A DNA stretch of 64,000 nt from Clostridiaceae bacterium HFYG-1003 (GCA_024579835.1 CP102060.1:124001-188000), one strand, 5' to 3'; shown: positions 29,289 through 38,681, counted from the first letter of the stretch. The notes: generated by a model from the sequence alone, not told the origin. Numbers and translations are program-made.

Positions 29289-30140
29289 CTATTCCTCATC
29301 TTCGTTATGGTCGGACGGCTGTGGCAATGATTGCAGGTCTTTTGCATTTTTGCTTGTCACAACACTTTTTCCAGTGGTTTCTTCAAGCTGTACCCGTGCA
29401 GCTTTGGCTACCTTGCCGCCTTTTCGTGCAACATTTTTGTTTTCTTCAAAGGTTTCAGGTTTTTCGTTTTGCGAAATTTCCGTAGTGGACGCCTCGGCGA
29501 GCATATTGAGGATAAGCTCCACATTGCTCATGTTGTCTCGCAGGTTTTCTTTCTTCAAGCCTTTCAGTGCCTTATACTGCTTGGTTGTTTTTCCAGACCA
29601 CGCCCGTGTGATTTCATCAGTTAAAATGGCATATTCCAATCCCTGTGTCACACCACGAGAGTCCCATTCGTCTGTCAACGCTTTGCGAACTTCAATTGTC
29701 TTTAAGCGTTGGTTGATCCAATCCTGAGAGTAGCCTTTTTTAAGATAGGTTTCGAGTGCCCGTTCTATAGTAAGCTCTGGATCAGCGGTTTCATCTATTC
29801 TTTCACTACCCACCTTTGCGAGCCACATTTTAAACGGCTCTGCTTTGGGTGATGGGATTGATTGAATAAGTCTTAAAATTTCTTCGGTGTCAGCAACATC
29901 TGTCAGTCGCATTTTTCCATCTTCAGCTTTCATTTTCAACTGTCCGATTTTTTCGGACAGTTGACTACCTTCTGATATAAGCTTTGCTTTCAGGTCACTC
30001 CAATATTTTCTTGGTCTATCAGTTCCGGTTAAAACTTCAACAATATCAATAATTGAAAAAAACCACTTTTCTTGTTCTTCATCCCAATGTGTCCGAATGT
30101 TTTTTTGTTCAAATAGCTTAATTGATTTATCTTTATCCAT
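29289..30140 (-). CDS. BRO-N-type (phage antirepressor-like) protein
   Basis: This 283-aa protein opens with a BRO-N-like domain: NIRTHWDEEQEKWFFSIIDI followed by VLTGTDRPRKYWSDLKAKL, the pattern of DNA-binding BRO/antirepressor proteins. The C-terminal part (KALKGLKKENLRDNMSN, EASTTEISQ, then a basic ARKGGKVAKAAR patch) is conserved in copies carried by ICEs. It lies between virB4 and the CHAP hydrolase, with its own terminator, as a self-contained regulator. Start 30140 has AAGAGG at normal spacing; two earlier ATG codons do not. What it regulates cannot be seen. Confidence 0.7.
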   Translation of the reverse strand: MDKDKSIKLFEQKNIRTHWDEEQEKWFFSIIDIVEVLTGTDRPRKYWSDLKAKLISEGSQLSEKIGQLKMKAEDGKMRLTDVADTEEILRLIQSIPSPKAEPFKMWLAKVGSERIDETADPELTIERALETYLKKGYSQDWINQRLKTIEVRKALTDEWDSRGVTQGLEYAILTDEITRAWSGKTTKQYKALKGLKKENLRDNMSNVELILNMLAEASTTEISQNEKPETFEENKNVARKGGKVAKAARVQLEETTGKSVVTSKNAKDLQSLPQPSDHNEDEE

Positions 30141-30221
30141 ATTCATAACCTCTTTTAAAATACTATTAAGACATTGTATCATAATTTCTGGTAATTATAA
30201 ATAGAACAAAACTGCCAATTC

Positions 30222-32624
30222 CTATTCCTTCAATGCTTCTGTAGGCTTGGTAGTCATAATTCGGTACAGCTCAGTATCCTTCGGATATTTATCTGCAAAG
30301 GGCAAAATCACGTTGCCATAAAAGAGCAGCCCTTCACCTTCGCCTGAATGGGTTACATAGGAAAGCTGATGTGGCGAAATATTGAGCTGCTTTGCAAGGA
30401 TTTGCCTATCGCCTGATGCCTGATTGAGCATATACACAAAGTCAGAGTTTTCAAAGATGTTTTCTACCTCACGAGAGGAAAGAAGGTCTTTGACGTTTTG
30501 GGTAATTCCGGTGGGTATGCCTCCCCACTTACGAAAGCGCTTCCAGATTTCCACGGAATAGGCGGCAGTCTGTTCTTCTTTTAAAAGCAAGTGGAATTCA
30601 TCCATATAGTAACGGGTGGAGCGTTTTTCTGAACGATTGATCGTTACTCTGTTCCAAACCTGATCCTGTACCACGAGCATACCCAGCTTCTTCAGCTGTT
30701 TGCCAAGTTCCTTAATATCAAAACAGACAAGCCGGTTTTTAATATCCACGTTGGTGTGGTGGTTGAATACATTAAGGGAGCCTGTAACATAGATTTCAAG
30801 AGCTGCCCTGATATGCTGTGCTTCTTTTTCATCCTGTTCCTTTAGGGCATTATACAAGTCCTCAAGAATCGGCATTTTCTCAGGGATTGGATCAGACAGG
30901 TAATCGGCGTAGATAAGACGGACACAGCGGTCGATGATGCTTTTTTCTACCGGCATAAGTCCTTCCTTTCCTCCAACAATCAGCTCACACAGGGAGAGAA
31001 TAAAGTCAGATTTCAAGGAAAGCGGACTTTCGTCCTCACTGTAATTCAAGTTGATATCCATGGGATTGACAAAGTCGGTGCTTGTTGGAGAAATTTTCAC
31101 CACCTGCCCGTTCAGGCGATTAACAAGGGGATAATACTCCGCCTCTGGATCGCAAATTATAATGTCATCTGTAGTAATGAGAAAGATGTTGGTAATCTCA
31201 CGTTTTGCTGAAAAACTCTTTCCGCTGCCGGGTGTTCCTAAAATCAAACCGTTTGGATTTTTTAGCCTTTTTCGGTCTACCATGATGAGGTTATTGGAAA
31301 GGGCATTCAGTCCATAATAAAGAGCCTCACCGCTTGACTGAAATAGCTCCTGCGTAGTAAAGGGAACGAAAATTGCCGTTGATGATGTCGTTAAGCTCCG
31401 CTGAATCACCGTTTGATTCAAGCCAAGTGGGAGGGAGGACATAAAGCCCTGCTCTTGTTGGTAATCCAGTCTTACCAGTGTGCAGTTGTGCTTCTGGGCG
31501 ATGCCGGATGCCTGAAACACTGTGTTTTCAAGTTGCTGTTTAGTCTCTGCTGTGTTCAGGATAAGAAAGGTCACAAGAAACATTCGTTCATTTCGGCTCT
31601 GCAAATCCGCAAGGAGTTTTTTTGCCTCGCCTCCGTAGGTGGCGAGATCAGAGGGGATAATATCCATGTCATAGCCACTGCGGACGGCTTTTTTCTGTTC
31701 CTCAATCTTCATCTTATCCAAATCGGTAATCTTTCGTTTGATTGTTTTGATTGCTTTGGTCTGATCTACTGATTGAATGTGCATGGTCACAAGGAGATTG
31801 CTTTCTATGTCGAGAAAGTCTGCTAAGATGCGGTCATTCAGTTCAGGGGCAAGTATCTGTAAAAAGGATACCGCCCCAAATTTACCACCTGTCCTGAATA
31901 CTCTTCCTTCACGAAACTCAAAAGACGATGGTGCGATGAAATCCTTTACCGATAGTCCAGAAGGCACAAGCCACTTCCAGTCAAAGTGAAATGGCTCATT
32001 GCCGTCCATTCTCAGAATGTTGTGGCAGAGCTTCAGCCTTTCCTTGCCGTCGAGAGAATCCACGGTTGCACCAAGCCGTTTAAAGCCGTTCCACAAATCA
32101 TTTTCAATACGCTCAAGCCGTGGCTTTGCTATCTTTATGTTTTCAGCTTCTATGCCAAAGGTTAAATACTTGGTTTTCATCAAGCCGTTATTTCCCTTAG
32201 AAAGCTGACTGTGAAGCATTTCTGTGTATTCGCTGCGGATACTGTCAAAGTCATCCTGCTGCGGATTGATGGAAATGCTACTTTCATAGTCATCGGCATT
32301 GGCGGTCATGTTGAGAAAGGAGAGCTGAAAGTGAATCGAACTGTCAAAGTAATTGAGGAAATCGCACCAGCTCTCAAAAATAGCGGTCTTGTCTTCGTTT
32401 TGGGCAAGCTGATAGTTGATGTCATGAAAGCGAATGGTCTTGGTATAGAGAATATCCGTCACACGGCAAATACCATCGGGGTACATCTTTTGAAAAGGGA
32501 TGGTATCTTGTGCAGTTTTCTCTTTTTTATTGTTCTTGTTTCTTGCCCTCAAAATGGCAGCGTTAATTTTCTGTCTTTCTGCCTTTGTTAGCTTTGGGCG
32601 AGATTGTTTTTCTACGTTCGACAA
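30222..32624 (-). CDS. virB4: VirB4-type conjugation ATPase
   Basis: The 800-aa cytoplasmic ATPase powers assembly of the type IV secretion channel. Walker A LGTPGSGKSFSAKREI is near residue 461 and Walker B YYMDEFHLLL near 671, followed by the VirB4-typical GGIPTGITQNVKDLLSS. The first 60 residues are basic and unusual for VirB4 but typical of this ICE family. The start is a TTG with GGAGG nine bases upstream, inside the end of the PrgI gene (62-bp overlap), so translation of the two is coupled. Confidence 0.92.
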   Translation of the reverse strand: MSNVEKQSRPKLTKAERQKINAAILRARNKNNKKEKTAQDTIPFQKMYPDGICRVTDILYTKTIRFHDINYQLAQNEDKTAIFESWCDFLNYFDSSIHFQLSFLNMTANADDYESSISINPQQDDFDSIRSEYTEMLHSQLSKGNNGLMKTKYLTFGIEAENIKIAKPRLERIENDLWNGFKRLGATVDSLDGKERLKLCHNILRMDGNEPFHFDWKWLVPSGLSVKDFIAPSSFEFREGRVFRTGGKFGAVSFLQILAPELNDRILADFLDIESNLLVTMHIQSVDQTKAIKTIKRKITDLDKMKIEEQKKAVRSGYDMDIIPSDLATYGGEAKKLLADLQSRNERMFLVTFLILNTAETKQQLENTVFQASGIAQKHNCTLVRLDYQQEQGFMSSLPLGLNQTVIQRSLTTSSTAIFVPFTTQELFQSSGEALYYGLNALSNNLIMVDRKRLKNPNGLILGTPGSGKSFSAKREITNIFLITTDDIIICDPEAEYYPLVNRLNGQVVKISPTSTDFVNPMDINLNYSEDESPLSLKSDFILSLCELIVGGKEGLMPVEKSIIDRCVRLIYADYLSDPIPEKMPILEDLYNALKEQDEKEAQHIRAALEIYVTGSLNVFNHHTNVDIKNRLVCFDIKELGKQLKKLGMLVVQDQVWNRVTINRSEKRSTRYYMDEFHLLLKEEQTAAYSVEIWKRFRKWGGIPTGITQNVKDLLSSREVENIFENSDFVYMLNQASGDRQILAKQLNISPHQLSYVTHSGEGEGLLFYGNVILPFADKYPKDTELYRIMTTKPTEALKE

Positions 32625-32976
32625 TGTGCTTTACCTCCTTATCCAATTTATCCTGTCGCATGAGTAGGGCATAAAAATTATCAGTTTTATAAGGGCGCTG
32701 TTTGGGTGTTAAGAACCGCACTTCAATATAGTGTTTTAGAATGACTTCCAGTGGCTGCCCGTGCTTCTCGTATATGGCTAACATAAAAAGAGGGAGCATG
32801 GTGAAAATCATCATAAGCGTTGAGCTGCTTGTACCGACGCTGTCCTTCGTGAGGAAAAACAGAGGCAATCCCACTGCAAGTGCGGCAGAAAAGCAGATGA
32901 GCTGTCGTTTAGTCAGGTTGAATACAACTTTTGTTTTAACTGTACTTAAATCTTTGGGTACGGATACATAGGCCAT
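32563..32976 (-). CDS. PrgI-family membrane protein (VirB3-like)
   Basis: This 137-aa protein has two membrane helices near residues 30-48 and 54-70, then a cytoplasmic HGQPLEVILKHYIEVRFLTPKQRPYKT segment. That segment is the signature of the PrgI family and matches the VirB3 position in type IV secretion. A GGAG site precedes the ATG. The gene is followed by virB4, which starts inside it, mirroring virB3-virB4 pairs and fusions elsewhere. Confidence 0.87.
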   Translation of the reverse strand: MAYVSVPKDLSTVKTKVVFNLTKRQLICFSAALAVGLPLFFLTKDSVGTSSSTLMMIFTMLPLFMLAIYEKHGQPLEVILKHYIEVRFLTPKQRPYKTDNFYALLMRQDKLDKEVKHIVERRKTISPKANKGRKTEN

Positions 32977-32994
32977 ATAAACTCCTTTCTGCCT

Positions 32995-33864
32995 TTAGTG
33001 GGCATTAAACAGGCTTTTCGCCATTGAGCTTGTCTTAAACAGGGTGAAGCAGAGCAGCACCGTATAGCCAACACAAGTCCATACTGCCTTGATAATATCT
33101 TCATCGATGGCAATGGACTGCACGAGTACAGCATAGATGCCTACGCAAACCATGATTAGAAAGGCCTGAAAGCCAAGGGCGAGCATGGCTCTTAGATAAT
33201 TTTGTCCCATACTGCCCCATTCACGATTCACCATTGTGGCAAAGGGGATTGCACCCATTGAGGTCATTAAATAGATTTCTATCATTCGACCATAGATGAT
33301 GACGAAAATGCAGATAGACAGGGCGTGCATGGTGAAGCCTATTAGAGTGCTTTGCAGCCACAAACCCAAAAGAGGGCCAAGCTCCATTTCTTTGAGCTTT
33401 TCTCCCATATTGGCGATGACAGCAGTGATGTCGATATTGGTATCGGTGATGATTACACCTGCGGCATTTGCTACAACGTGCTGTGATATATCAAAAATTC
33501 CCATGATGATGTTAAAGGTATTTGTAATAATCAGCACAGCCACAAAGGTTTTAAAAATCCATTTGAAAAACATAAAGGTTTCTATATCGTGGAGGTTATT
33601 TTTCTCAATGACCATTTGTATCAGCTCGTAGCACATCACAAAGGTAAGAATAATACCTGCAATGGGGATGATGACATTATCGGACAGGCTTTGGATCATG
33701 GAAAAGACACCACCGTTCCACGCCGATGGTGTCTTGCCAACTTCTCCTGCAATCTCGCCAACTTTGCTGTTGACGGTATCGAACATCCCCGCCAAATTCG
33801 AAGTAATGCCGCTGATAAGTAGTTCTTTGAGCCATTCAGTTATACTGTCGATGATGCTCTGCAT
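32995..33864 (-). CDS. VirB6/TrbL-like polytopic channel protein
   Basis: The 289-aa protein has about six membrane helices (clear ones near residues 60-82, 105-125, 175-195, 215-240 and 255-275). A long outside segment precedes the first, and the TM core YLMTSMGAIPFATMVNREWGSMGQNYLRAMLALGFQA is typical of the VirB6-like proteins of Tn1549-type elements. It should form the inner-membrane channel with PrgI and VirB4. No strong ribosome site precedes the ATG, so it may depend on coupling to the Maff2 gene 13 bp upstream. Confidence 0.82.
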   Translation of the reverse strand: MQSIIDSITEWLKELLISGITSNLAGMFDTVNSKVGEIAGEVGKTPSAWNGGVFSMIQSLSDNVIIPIAGIILTFVMCYELIQMVIEKNNLHDIETFMFFKWIFKTFVAVLIITNTFNIIMGIFDISQHVVANAAGVIITDTNIDITAVIANMGEKLKEMELGPLLGLWLQSTLIGFTMHALSICIFVIIYGRMIEIYLMTSMGAIPFATMVNREWGSMGQNYLRAMLALGFQAFLIMVCVGIYAVLVQSIAIDEDIIKAVWTCVGYTVLLCFTLFKTSSMAKSLFNAH

Positions 33865-33877
33865 AAAGTATTACCAA

Positions 33878-34093
33878 TTAACCGAACAAGCCGGAGAGCA
33901 GGGGAACAAGCGTCATGCCGATCAGTGCTACGCCACCACCTGCCATGAGTTGTTTCATCCCCTGAGATTTTGCACCGGGATTATCGTTACCGTAACCTTC
34001 GAGCAAATTGATAACGCCCCAAATTCCAAGACCTGCACCAAGGGCAATAACCAGTGTCTGTAAAACGTCTACTGCTTCATTAAAAAATTCCAT
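33878..34093 (-). CDS. Maff2-family small membrane protein
   Basis: This 71-aa protein has two hydrophobic helices (residues about 10-30 and 50-68) around a hydrophilic GYGNDNPGAKSQGMKQLMAGGG loop, which identifies the Maff2 family of Tn1549-type elements. It occupies the position of a pilin-like VirB2 subunit, and the double-helix hairpin shape fits, but the role is inferred. AGGAGG precedes the start. Confidence 0.85.
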   Translation of the reverse strand: MEFFNEAVDVLQTLVIALGAGLGIWGVINLLEGYGNDNPGAKSQGMKQLMAGGGVALIGMTLVPLLSGLFG

Positions 34094-34138
34094 AATTCAT
34101 ATCCTCCTAAATTTTTATTATTGTTTTTGAACAAAAAT

Positions 34139-34157
34139 AACCGCTCATTCAGCGGTT
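34139..34157 (-). terminator. Hairpin overlapping the virD4 stop codon
   Basis: On the minus strand AACCGCT and AGCGGTT pair around a five-base loop, and an A-then-T-rich run follows. It overlaps the last codons of virD4 and precedes Maff2. It may be a leaky terminator that lowers expression of the channel genes relative to virD4. Confidence 0.5.
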
Positions 34158-34974
34158 TCGGTTTCGTCTGTGATGTCGATTTCATAAACATCATAGACCT
34201 CATCAGGTTTTGGTTTCAGTTTTGTGGATAGATATTTTTCAATATTAAAGGTGTTTCTTTTGTCAAAATCGGATAGATATTTGTACTGCGGATGCTTTGT
34301 TATATCGTACTTTTCCGAGAGAAATGGGCGAACACCTCTAAGCTGTAAAATGCACTTGCCTCCATCCATTACGGCAAGCTCATCCATACTCATTAGCTCC
34401 TTTCCCAGCTTTTGATAATTAAGCCCATAACTCCTTTGCGTACCTCTGGTGTCGGAAGTATTGAACATATCAATGGTTTCCTTGCCAAGAGTTTCGGATA
34501 AATCCTTGAGGGTGGTTTTCTCTTTGCCACCAAGAAAAATCATGCTATCACAGTTGCCAATAATGGTATCGGCATTGTCCTTGTAGAGAGCTTTTAACTG
34601 GCTTTGTGCCTGCAATACAAGACAGGCAGAGATTTCACGGCTACGGATTGTTGCCATGAGTTTTTCCAGTTTGGGAATCTGACCGATATTTGCTGCCTCG
34701 TCAATCAAGCACCGCACATGAACAGGCAACCTGCCGCCATATACGTCATCAGCCTTATCACATAAGAGATTGAAAAGCTGTGTGTATGCCATGGATACCA
34801 AGAAGTTGAAGGTATCGTCAGTATCACTGATGATAATAAAGAGGGCGGTCTTCTTGTCTCCCAAGGTATCAAGCTCCATTTCATCGTAAGCGGTCAGCTC
34901 ACGCAGTTCCTGAATATCAAAGGGAGCAAGTCTTGCACCGCAACTGATCAGTATGCTCTTAGCTGTTTTGCCTG
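34145..34974 (-). pseudogene. virD4: VirD4-type coupling protein, C-terminal part (split by the 8.3-kb element)
   Basis: This part holds the second half of a VirD4/TraG coupling protein, which feeds relaxase-bound DNA into the channel. It includes the Walker B region PVHVRCLIDEAANIGQIPKLEKL and the following ATPase motif QAQSQLKALYKDNAD. The frame is open from the insertion point (GKTAKSILISCGARLAP) although the first ATG is at 34879. The N-terminal part is at 43288-44237. Joining the two at the shared CCTG gives an uninterrupted 591-codon gene, so the insertion is the only damage. A short C-terminal fragment alone would have no Walker A site. Confidence 0.9.
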
Positions 34975-35014
34975 AAACGAAATGTCAAGGACTTTTTCAT
35001 CACTCCAAAGATAT

Positions 35015-35036
35015 GCCCCGCAGTTTCCCACGGGGC
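35015..35036 (-). terminator. Hairpin downstream of tnpW
   Basis: GCCCCG and CGGGGC pair around a ten-base loop, 11 bp after the tnpW stop codon on the minus strand. No long T run follows, so it is a weak terminator or a 3' stabilising hairpin near the element's left end. Confidence 0.45.
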
Positions 35037-35046
35037 ACAGCTTCAC

Positions 35047-35229
35047 TCACTGCAAGGATTGCATATTGCTAATCTCGCTTTTGAGCATACGCACAATTTT
35101 GTCGCTCATGGTTTCCTTGCTCGTCTCGCTGAAATGAACCTTGACCTTGTAGGTGGTCTTGCCGATTTGCTTCACAAGGGCGGGTTGTTCGGCCTGCGTG
35201 GTCGTTGTAATGGTATTTTCAGTATTCAA
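35047..35229 (-). CDS. tnpW: TnpW-family transposon protein
   Basis: This 60-aa protein ends with GKTTYKVKVHFSETSKETMSDKIVRMLKSEI, the conserved TnpW core; the first 25 residues are low-complexity Thr/Gln. TnpW is always found in Tn4451-type elements. Its role is unknown and it is not strictly required for excision. It lies at the element's left end, 134 bp after the DUF3991-TOPRIM gene. Confidence 0.82.
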   Translation of the reverse strand: MNTENTITTTTQAEQPALVKQIGKTTYKVKVHFSETSKETMSDKIVRMLKSEISNMQSLQ

Positions 35230-35362
35230 TAGTCATTTTCCTTTCCGGGCTGTAAATGCCCTTAAAACGCGCAAAACCCAGTTTCGGGGGTGGGTAATAT
35301 AAAACCCTTACCACCTCAAAAACAGGGCTGAAAAACGTTGATACAACAGGCTTTTTGAGTGC

Positions 35363-36304
35363 CTAAATCGTGACATCCCGGTGTAACGATTTAGGTTGTT
35401 TTTCGGCTCGGATTTGCTTCACATGGGCTTGTAAATCCTCGTTGAAGTCTTTGCCCGCAGGGAGTATAATGCTTGTGTGGTAGCCTTTGTCGGCATATTT
35501 CCGCGCCATAAGCGCGGCAGCCTCTCGCCCTGCCGGGTCATTGTCAAGGCAGAATACGAGTTCACGAACGGTGGGATGCTGATTCAAAAAGAAAGGCAAG
35601 GCCGTGTCGCTCGTTCCTGCAAGCGACAAGCGGTTATGCTGTTCCCATGCCCCGGCATCGCCCACAGCGGCGTTTTCAAGGCTTGCGTGGCTCATGGCAT
35701 CAATGGGGCTTTCAAAGATATAAAGCCGCCCAGAGGGCGCACAGGCCGCCATGCTGAAGCTGTACCGTTTGTCGCTCCCCGCGCAGTCGCCACGGAACGG
35801 CGGGTCGCCATAAATGCCGCGCAGACTGGCAAACCGCGCCTTGCCGTGTTCGTCATGCCCGACAAACACAACATTGCCGCGCCTGTCCTCGTACAGCTTT
35901 TCTTTTTGAATAAGCGTATTTACAATATCGCTGTCAATGCCGCGCCGACCGCAGAGATAATCATACAGCCGCAATGAAATCCCCGCCTTTTCGGGCAGCA
36001 TAAGGGCTTTCGGCGGTTCTTCCCGCTGTGATGGTACTGTCGGCGGCGTAACGCCGGAAACGGCTTCTACCGCCTGACGAAAGGGCATATGCTCCATTTT
36101 CATCAGGTAATCAATTACACCGTGACCGCCTACGCCTCGGCTGTGCCAGAACCAAGAAAGACGGTCATTCTTCACGGCAAGGCTGGGGTGCTGCCGGCAA
36201 CGGTACGCGCCGCCCCGATGGGCGAAGGTGAAGCCGTGCCGCCGTTCTAAAAACGCGACAACATCGGCGTTTCTCGCCTGTTCTACTGTTTTTTCATCTA
36301 TCAT
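35363..36304 (-). CDS. DUF3991/TOPRIM primase-like protein
   Basis: The 313-aa protein starts with a DnaG/CHC2-like region (NADVVAFLERRHG... YRCRQHPSLAVKNDRLSWFW... GGHGVIDYLMKM). A TOPRIM domain follows, with IFESPIDAMS giving the glutamate and FCLDNDPAGREAA the acidic triad. Such proteins may prime the transferred strand after mobilization. Start 36304 lies six bases after AAGGAG. The gene overlaps neither neighbour but follows the relaxase gene by 10 bp, so it is in the mobilization operon. Confidence 0.82.
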   Translation of the reverse strand: MIDEKTVEQARNADVVAFLERRHGFTFAHRGGAYRCRQHPSLAVKNDRLSWFWHSRGVGGHGVIDYLMKMEHMPFRQAVEAVSGVTPPTVPSQREEPPKALMLPEKAGISLRLYDYLCGRRGIDSDIVNTLIQKEKLYEDRRGNVVFVGHDEHGKARFASLRGIYGDPPFRGDCAGSDKRYSFSMAACAPSGRLYIFESPIDAMSHASLENAAVGDAGAWEQHNRLSLAGTSDTALPFFLNQHPTVRELVFCLDNDPAGREAAALMARKYADKGYHTSIILPAGKDFNEDLQAHVKQIRAEKQPKSLHRDVTI

Positions 36305-36314
36305 CATAATCTCC

Positions 36315-37532
36315 TTAAATATCCAAGCCTTGACTACGCTTGCGCTCTGGCGCGGAGCGTTCCGGCTCTTGTTTTTCGGGCGGCTGGCGTAAAATGTCCT
36401 CAATGACCGCCATCAGCCGCTTCGGAGCGCGTTTCATCGCCGCCGTAAACTTGTCAAACCACGACAAATGCTGCTTGATTGACGGACGGGCTTTTTTCTC
36501 CGCTTCAACTTGCGTTTTCAGCACATCGCGCTCACTCTCGGCGGCGGTCAGCCTGCGCTTCATGTCAGCAACCTTTTCATCAGCCTTCACGGACTTTTTG
36601 GCGAGTGTTTTCAGCGTTTTCATCTCATCAGCCGATACGCTGAAACCGCCGAGCAGGGCGGGCTTGCCCATCGCTTCAATTTCGGAAACAGTAGCCGCCG
36701 CTTTGGTCTTGACGGCAATCTTTTCATCGAGCTTGCCAAGCCGAACTTCTTTTTTCTGAACATCCTTGCCGAGAGCGGCGGCGCGTTCCGTTTCCTGCTT
36801 GTTTTTGTACTCTAAAACATCCAAATGCTCGGCGGTGCTGCCGCGTTCCCCGCGCTCAAAATCAGTAAATCCCGCTGCCCTCATATGCTCATAGTAGCGG
36901 TCTTGAAGCAGGGAGTACGAGTAGACAAGGCGCTCCTTGCCGTTCTCGCCCATCACCTTTTCGGACTTCCACTTTTTACTGTTACTGACCTGTTTAATGA
37001 CTTCCTTGACCGTGCCCACGAGCGCAGGGTCTTTGCAACGCTTCGTCCACAAAACCTCTTTGTCCACAACTGGAATATATACAACGTGCAGATGGTAATG
37101 GTACACATCCCGCCCAAGCTGTTCGGAGAGAGCCTTGTTGCGCTCATCGGCGTGCATGACTGCCGACAAAACATATTCCTCGCCCCCGGCTTCCTTGACC
37201 GCCATGCGGTACGCTTCTTCAAAAAAGGATTTGGCATACTCGTACCCGCCACCTCGCTCAAAATAATCCGTGTTCACATCGAAAACCATTTCATCGATGA
37301 TTTTGGCATCCTTTTTCAGGCCGCGAGTGCTGATGGTTCCGCCCTCAATCAGCCTGTCAAATGCTTGCAGATAGCCGCCCTCGCATTTTTTGAAATGGAC
37401 ATTGAGGGCAGCGCGGTCAAGCTGAACATCGCCATTGCCGTAATGCTCATTTTTTCGCTCGTTGTGCCGTTCCATGTTGCCAACCTTTGCGCGAGTGTAG
37501 GCCACGTTTCGGACAACGCATTTATCGGCCAT
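36315..37532 (-). CDS. Mob/Pre (MobV) relaxase, TnpZ-like
   Basis: The 405-aa protein is a plasmid-recombination/mobilization enzyme. The N-terminus has the MobV pattern (NVAYTRAKVGNMERHNERKN), and the metal-binding HUH motif is YHYHLHVVYIPVV near residue 145. The C-terminal half is a long coiled coil (VADMKRRLTAAESERDVLKTQ) ending in a basic tail. It would nick the element's own oriT, probably the inverted repeat just upstream, and use a helper's channel. GGAAAGGAG precedes the start. Confidence 0.88.
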   Translation of the reverse strand: MADKCVVRNVAYTRAKVGNMERHNERKNEHYGNGDVQLDRAALNVHFKKCEGGYLQAFDRLIEGGTISTRGLKKDAKIIDEMVFDVNTDYFERGGGYEYAKSFFEEAYRMAVKEAGGEEYVLSAVMHADERNKALSEQLGRDVYHYHLHVVYIPVVDKEVLWTKRCKDPALVGTVKEVIKQVSNSKKWKSEKVMGENGKERLVYSYSLLQDRYYEHMRAAGFTDFERGERGSTAEHLDVLEYKNKQETERAAALGKDVQKKEVRLGKLDEKIAVKTKAAATVSEIEAMGKPALLGGFSVSADEMKTLKTLAKKSVKADEKVADMKRRLTAAESERDVLKTQVEAEKKARPSIKQHLSWFDKFTAAMKRAPKRLMAVIEDILRQPPEKQEPERSAPERKRSQGLDI

Positions 37533-37563
37533 AAGCAGCTCCTTTCCAAGTCTGCAAGAAAGG

Positions 37564-37617
37564 AAGGCTGCAAGATGCTAATAGTAGAGCCTTGCAGCCT
37601 TGAAATGTTGCAGCCTT
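37564..37617. other. Candidate oriT of the mobilizable element
   Basis: An 11-bp perfect inverted repeat, aaggctgcaag (37564-37574) and cttgcagcctt (37591-37601), lies immediately upstream of the Mob/Pre relaxase gene, with a third ttgcagcctt at 37608-37617. MobV relaxases typically nick beside an inverted repeat just upstream of their own gene. The nick position itself cannot be read from sequence. Confidence 0.5.
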
Positions 37618-37621
37618 AAAT

Positions 37622-38605
37622 CTACTCATTTTTTTGTTGTGGCAACGCGCCCCAAAACCATTTTTTGTCACGCTTGAATGATGGAATCGCAAGGGCTTGT
37701 TTTGCGCTGCGGAGCGTTCGCTCCTGTATTTCTTTTGAAGCGGCTTTTTCAAAAAGAAAAGCGGCGGCTTTCTCACCGTCCGCCAGTTCTGCTTTGAGAA
37801 AATCCACCGCGCGGTCATAGGTGCTATCGCGTTCCGGCATGATGCCGGACAGCAGTTCGTCAATTGTGACGGGGAGCGTTCCAATCCACCGAAAGCCTGT
37901 CGCCGGGTCGAGTTCAAAGCCGATGGCCGCGCCCTCCGGCGCAAGGTTGTTTTTGCCCTGCACGATGGCGCGGGTGTAAGGCTTGCCCTTGATGCGCCCA
38001 ACGGTCAAAACGCTTCGGGCGGCGGCTTGAATGTCGATGCTGCCAAGACCACGATACTGGCTCTTGTTCGCGCCTTTGTTGAGGTGGCCGATGACCACCA
38101 CGGCACAGCCTGTTTTCTCCGCAACCGCGCTGATGCGTTTGAGTACCGGGCGGATTTCATTTGCCCGATGCATATCCACATCCGCGCCGATATACGCTTG
38201 CAGCGGGTCGAGGATAAACAGCTTCGCGCCTGTCAGCGTGATGGCCTGTTCAATCCGAATGTCGGAAAGGGATAACTCTTTTTCGCTCTCGTCAATGACA
38301 ATCACGCGCTCACAATCCGCGCCGGACTGGACAAGGCGGGGCTTCACCGTATCGCCTAAACCGTCCTCGGCGGTCTGGAAAATAACGCTCATGGGTTCTG
38401 CGGCGGCCTTGCTTTCCGGCAGCGCTGCGCCTGTTGTCAGTGCGGCGGCGATTGCCAGTACACACGTTGTCTTTCCATCGCCGGGGTCGCCCTGAATGAC
38501 CGTGATTTTGCCGTATGGGATATACGGATACCACAGCCAATCAATTTCGGTGGCCTCCACCTCGTTCATGCGGATTAGCTTCAATGGTTCGTTCTGGTCT
38601 GCCAT
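37622..38605 (-). CDS. RepA-like AAA ATPase (hexameric helicase type)
   Basis: The 327-aa protein has a RecA-fold ATPase: Walker A QGDPGDGKTTCV near residue 40, Walker B AKLFILDPLQAYIG near 130, and VVIGHLNKGAN near 170, matching RepA/AAA_25 proteins. A C-terminal winged-helix-like region (TYDRAVDFLKAELADGEKAA) follows. It probably unwinds the element at its origin, which would let the circular form replicate. AAAGGAG is six bases or so from the ATG. It is the first gene of the minus-strand mobilization operon; a hairpin with T run (38644-38681) precedes it. Confidence 0.85.
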   Translation of the reverse strand: MADQNEPLKLIRMNEVEATEIDWLWYPYIPYGKITVIQGDPGDGKTTCVLAIAAALTTGAALPESKAAAEPMSVIFQTAEDGLGDTVKPRLVQSGADCERVIVIDESEKELSLSDIRIEQAITLTGAKLFILDPLQAYIGADVDMHRANEIRPVLKRISAVAEKTGCAVVVIGHLNKGANKSQYRGLGSIDIQAAARSVLTVGRIKGKPYTRAIVQGKNNLAPEGAAIGFELDPATGFRWIGTLPVTIDELLSGIMPERDSTYDRAVDFLKAELADGEKAAAFLFEKAASKEIQERTLRSAKQALAIPSFKRDKKWFWGALPQQKNE

Positions 38606-38643
38606 AAAATAATCTCCTTTGCTGTTTGGTTTGTATATATAAA

Positions 38644-38681
38644 AAGCCCCTCGGCGGCGACGTCCGACCGCAGAGAGGCTT
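38644..38681 (-). terminator. Terminator-like hairpin upstream of the RepA-like gene
   Basis: On the minus strand AAGCCTCTC pairs with GAGGGGCTT (one wobble), and T's follow. Because it lies between the probable promoter region and the ATPase gene, it may act as a leader attenuator for the mobilization operon and not as an ordinary 3' terminator. Confidence 0.6.

Noticed and set aside
36825-37619. 264-codon plus-strand frame opposite the Mob/Pre relaxase
   Set aside because: Antisense to a well-supported gene in GC-rich DNA, where long shadow frames are expected; no family resemblance.
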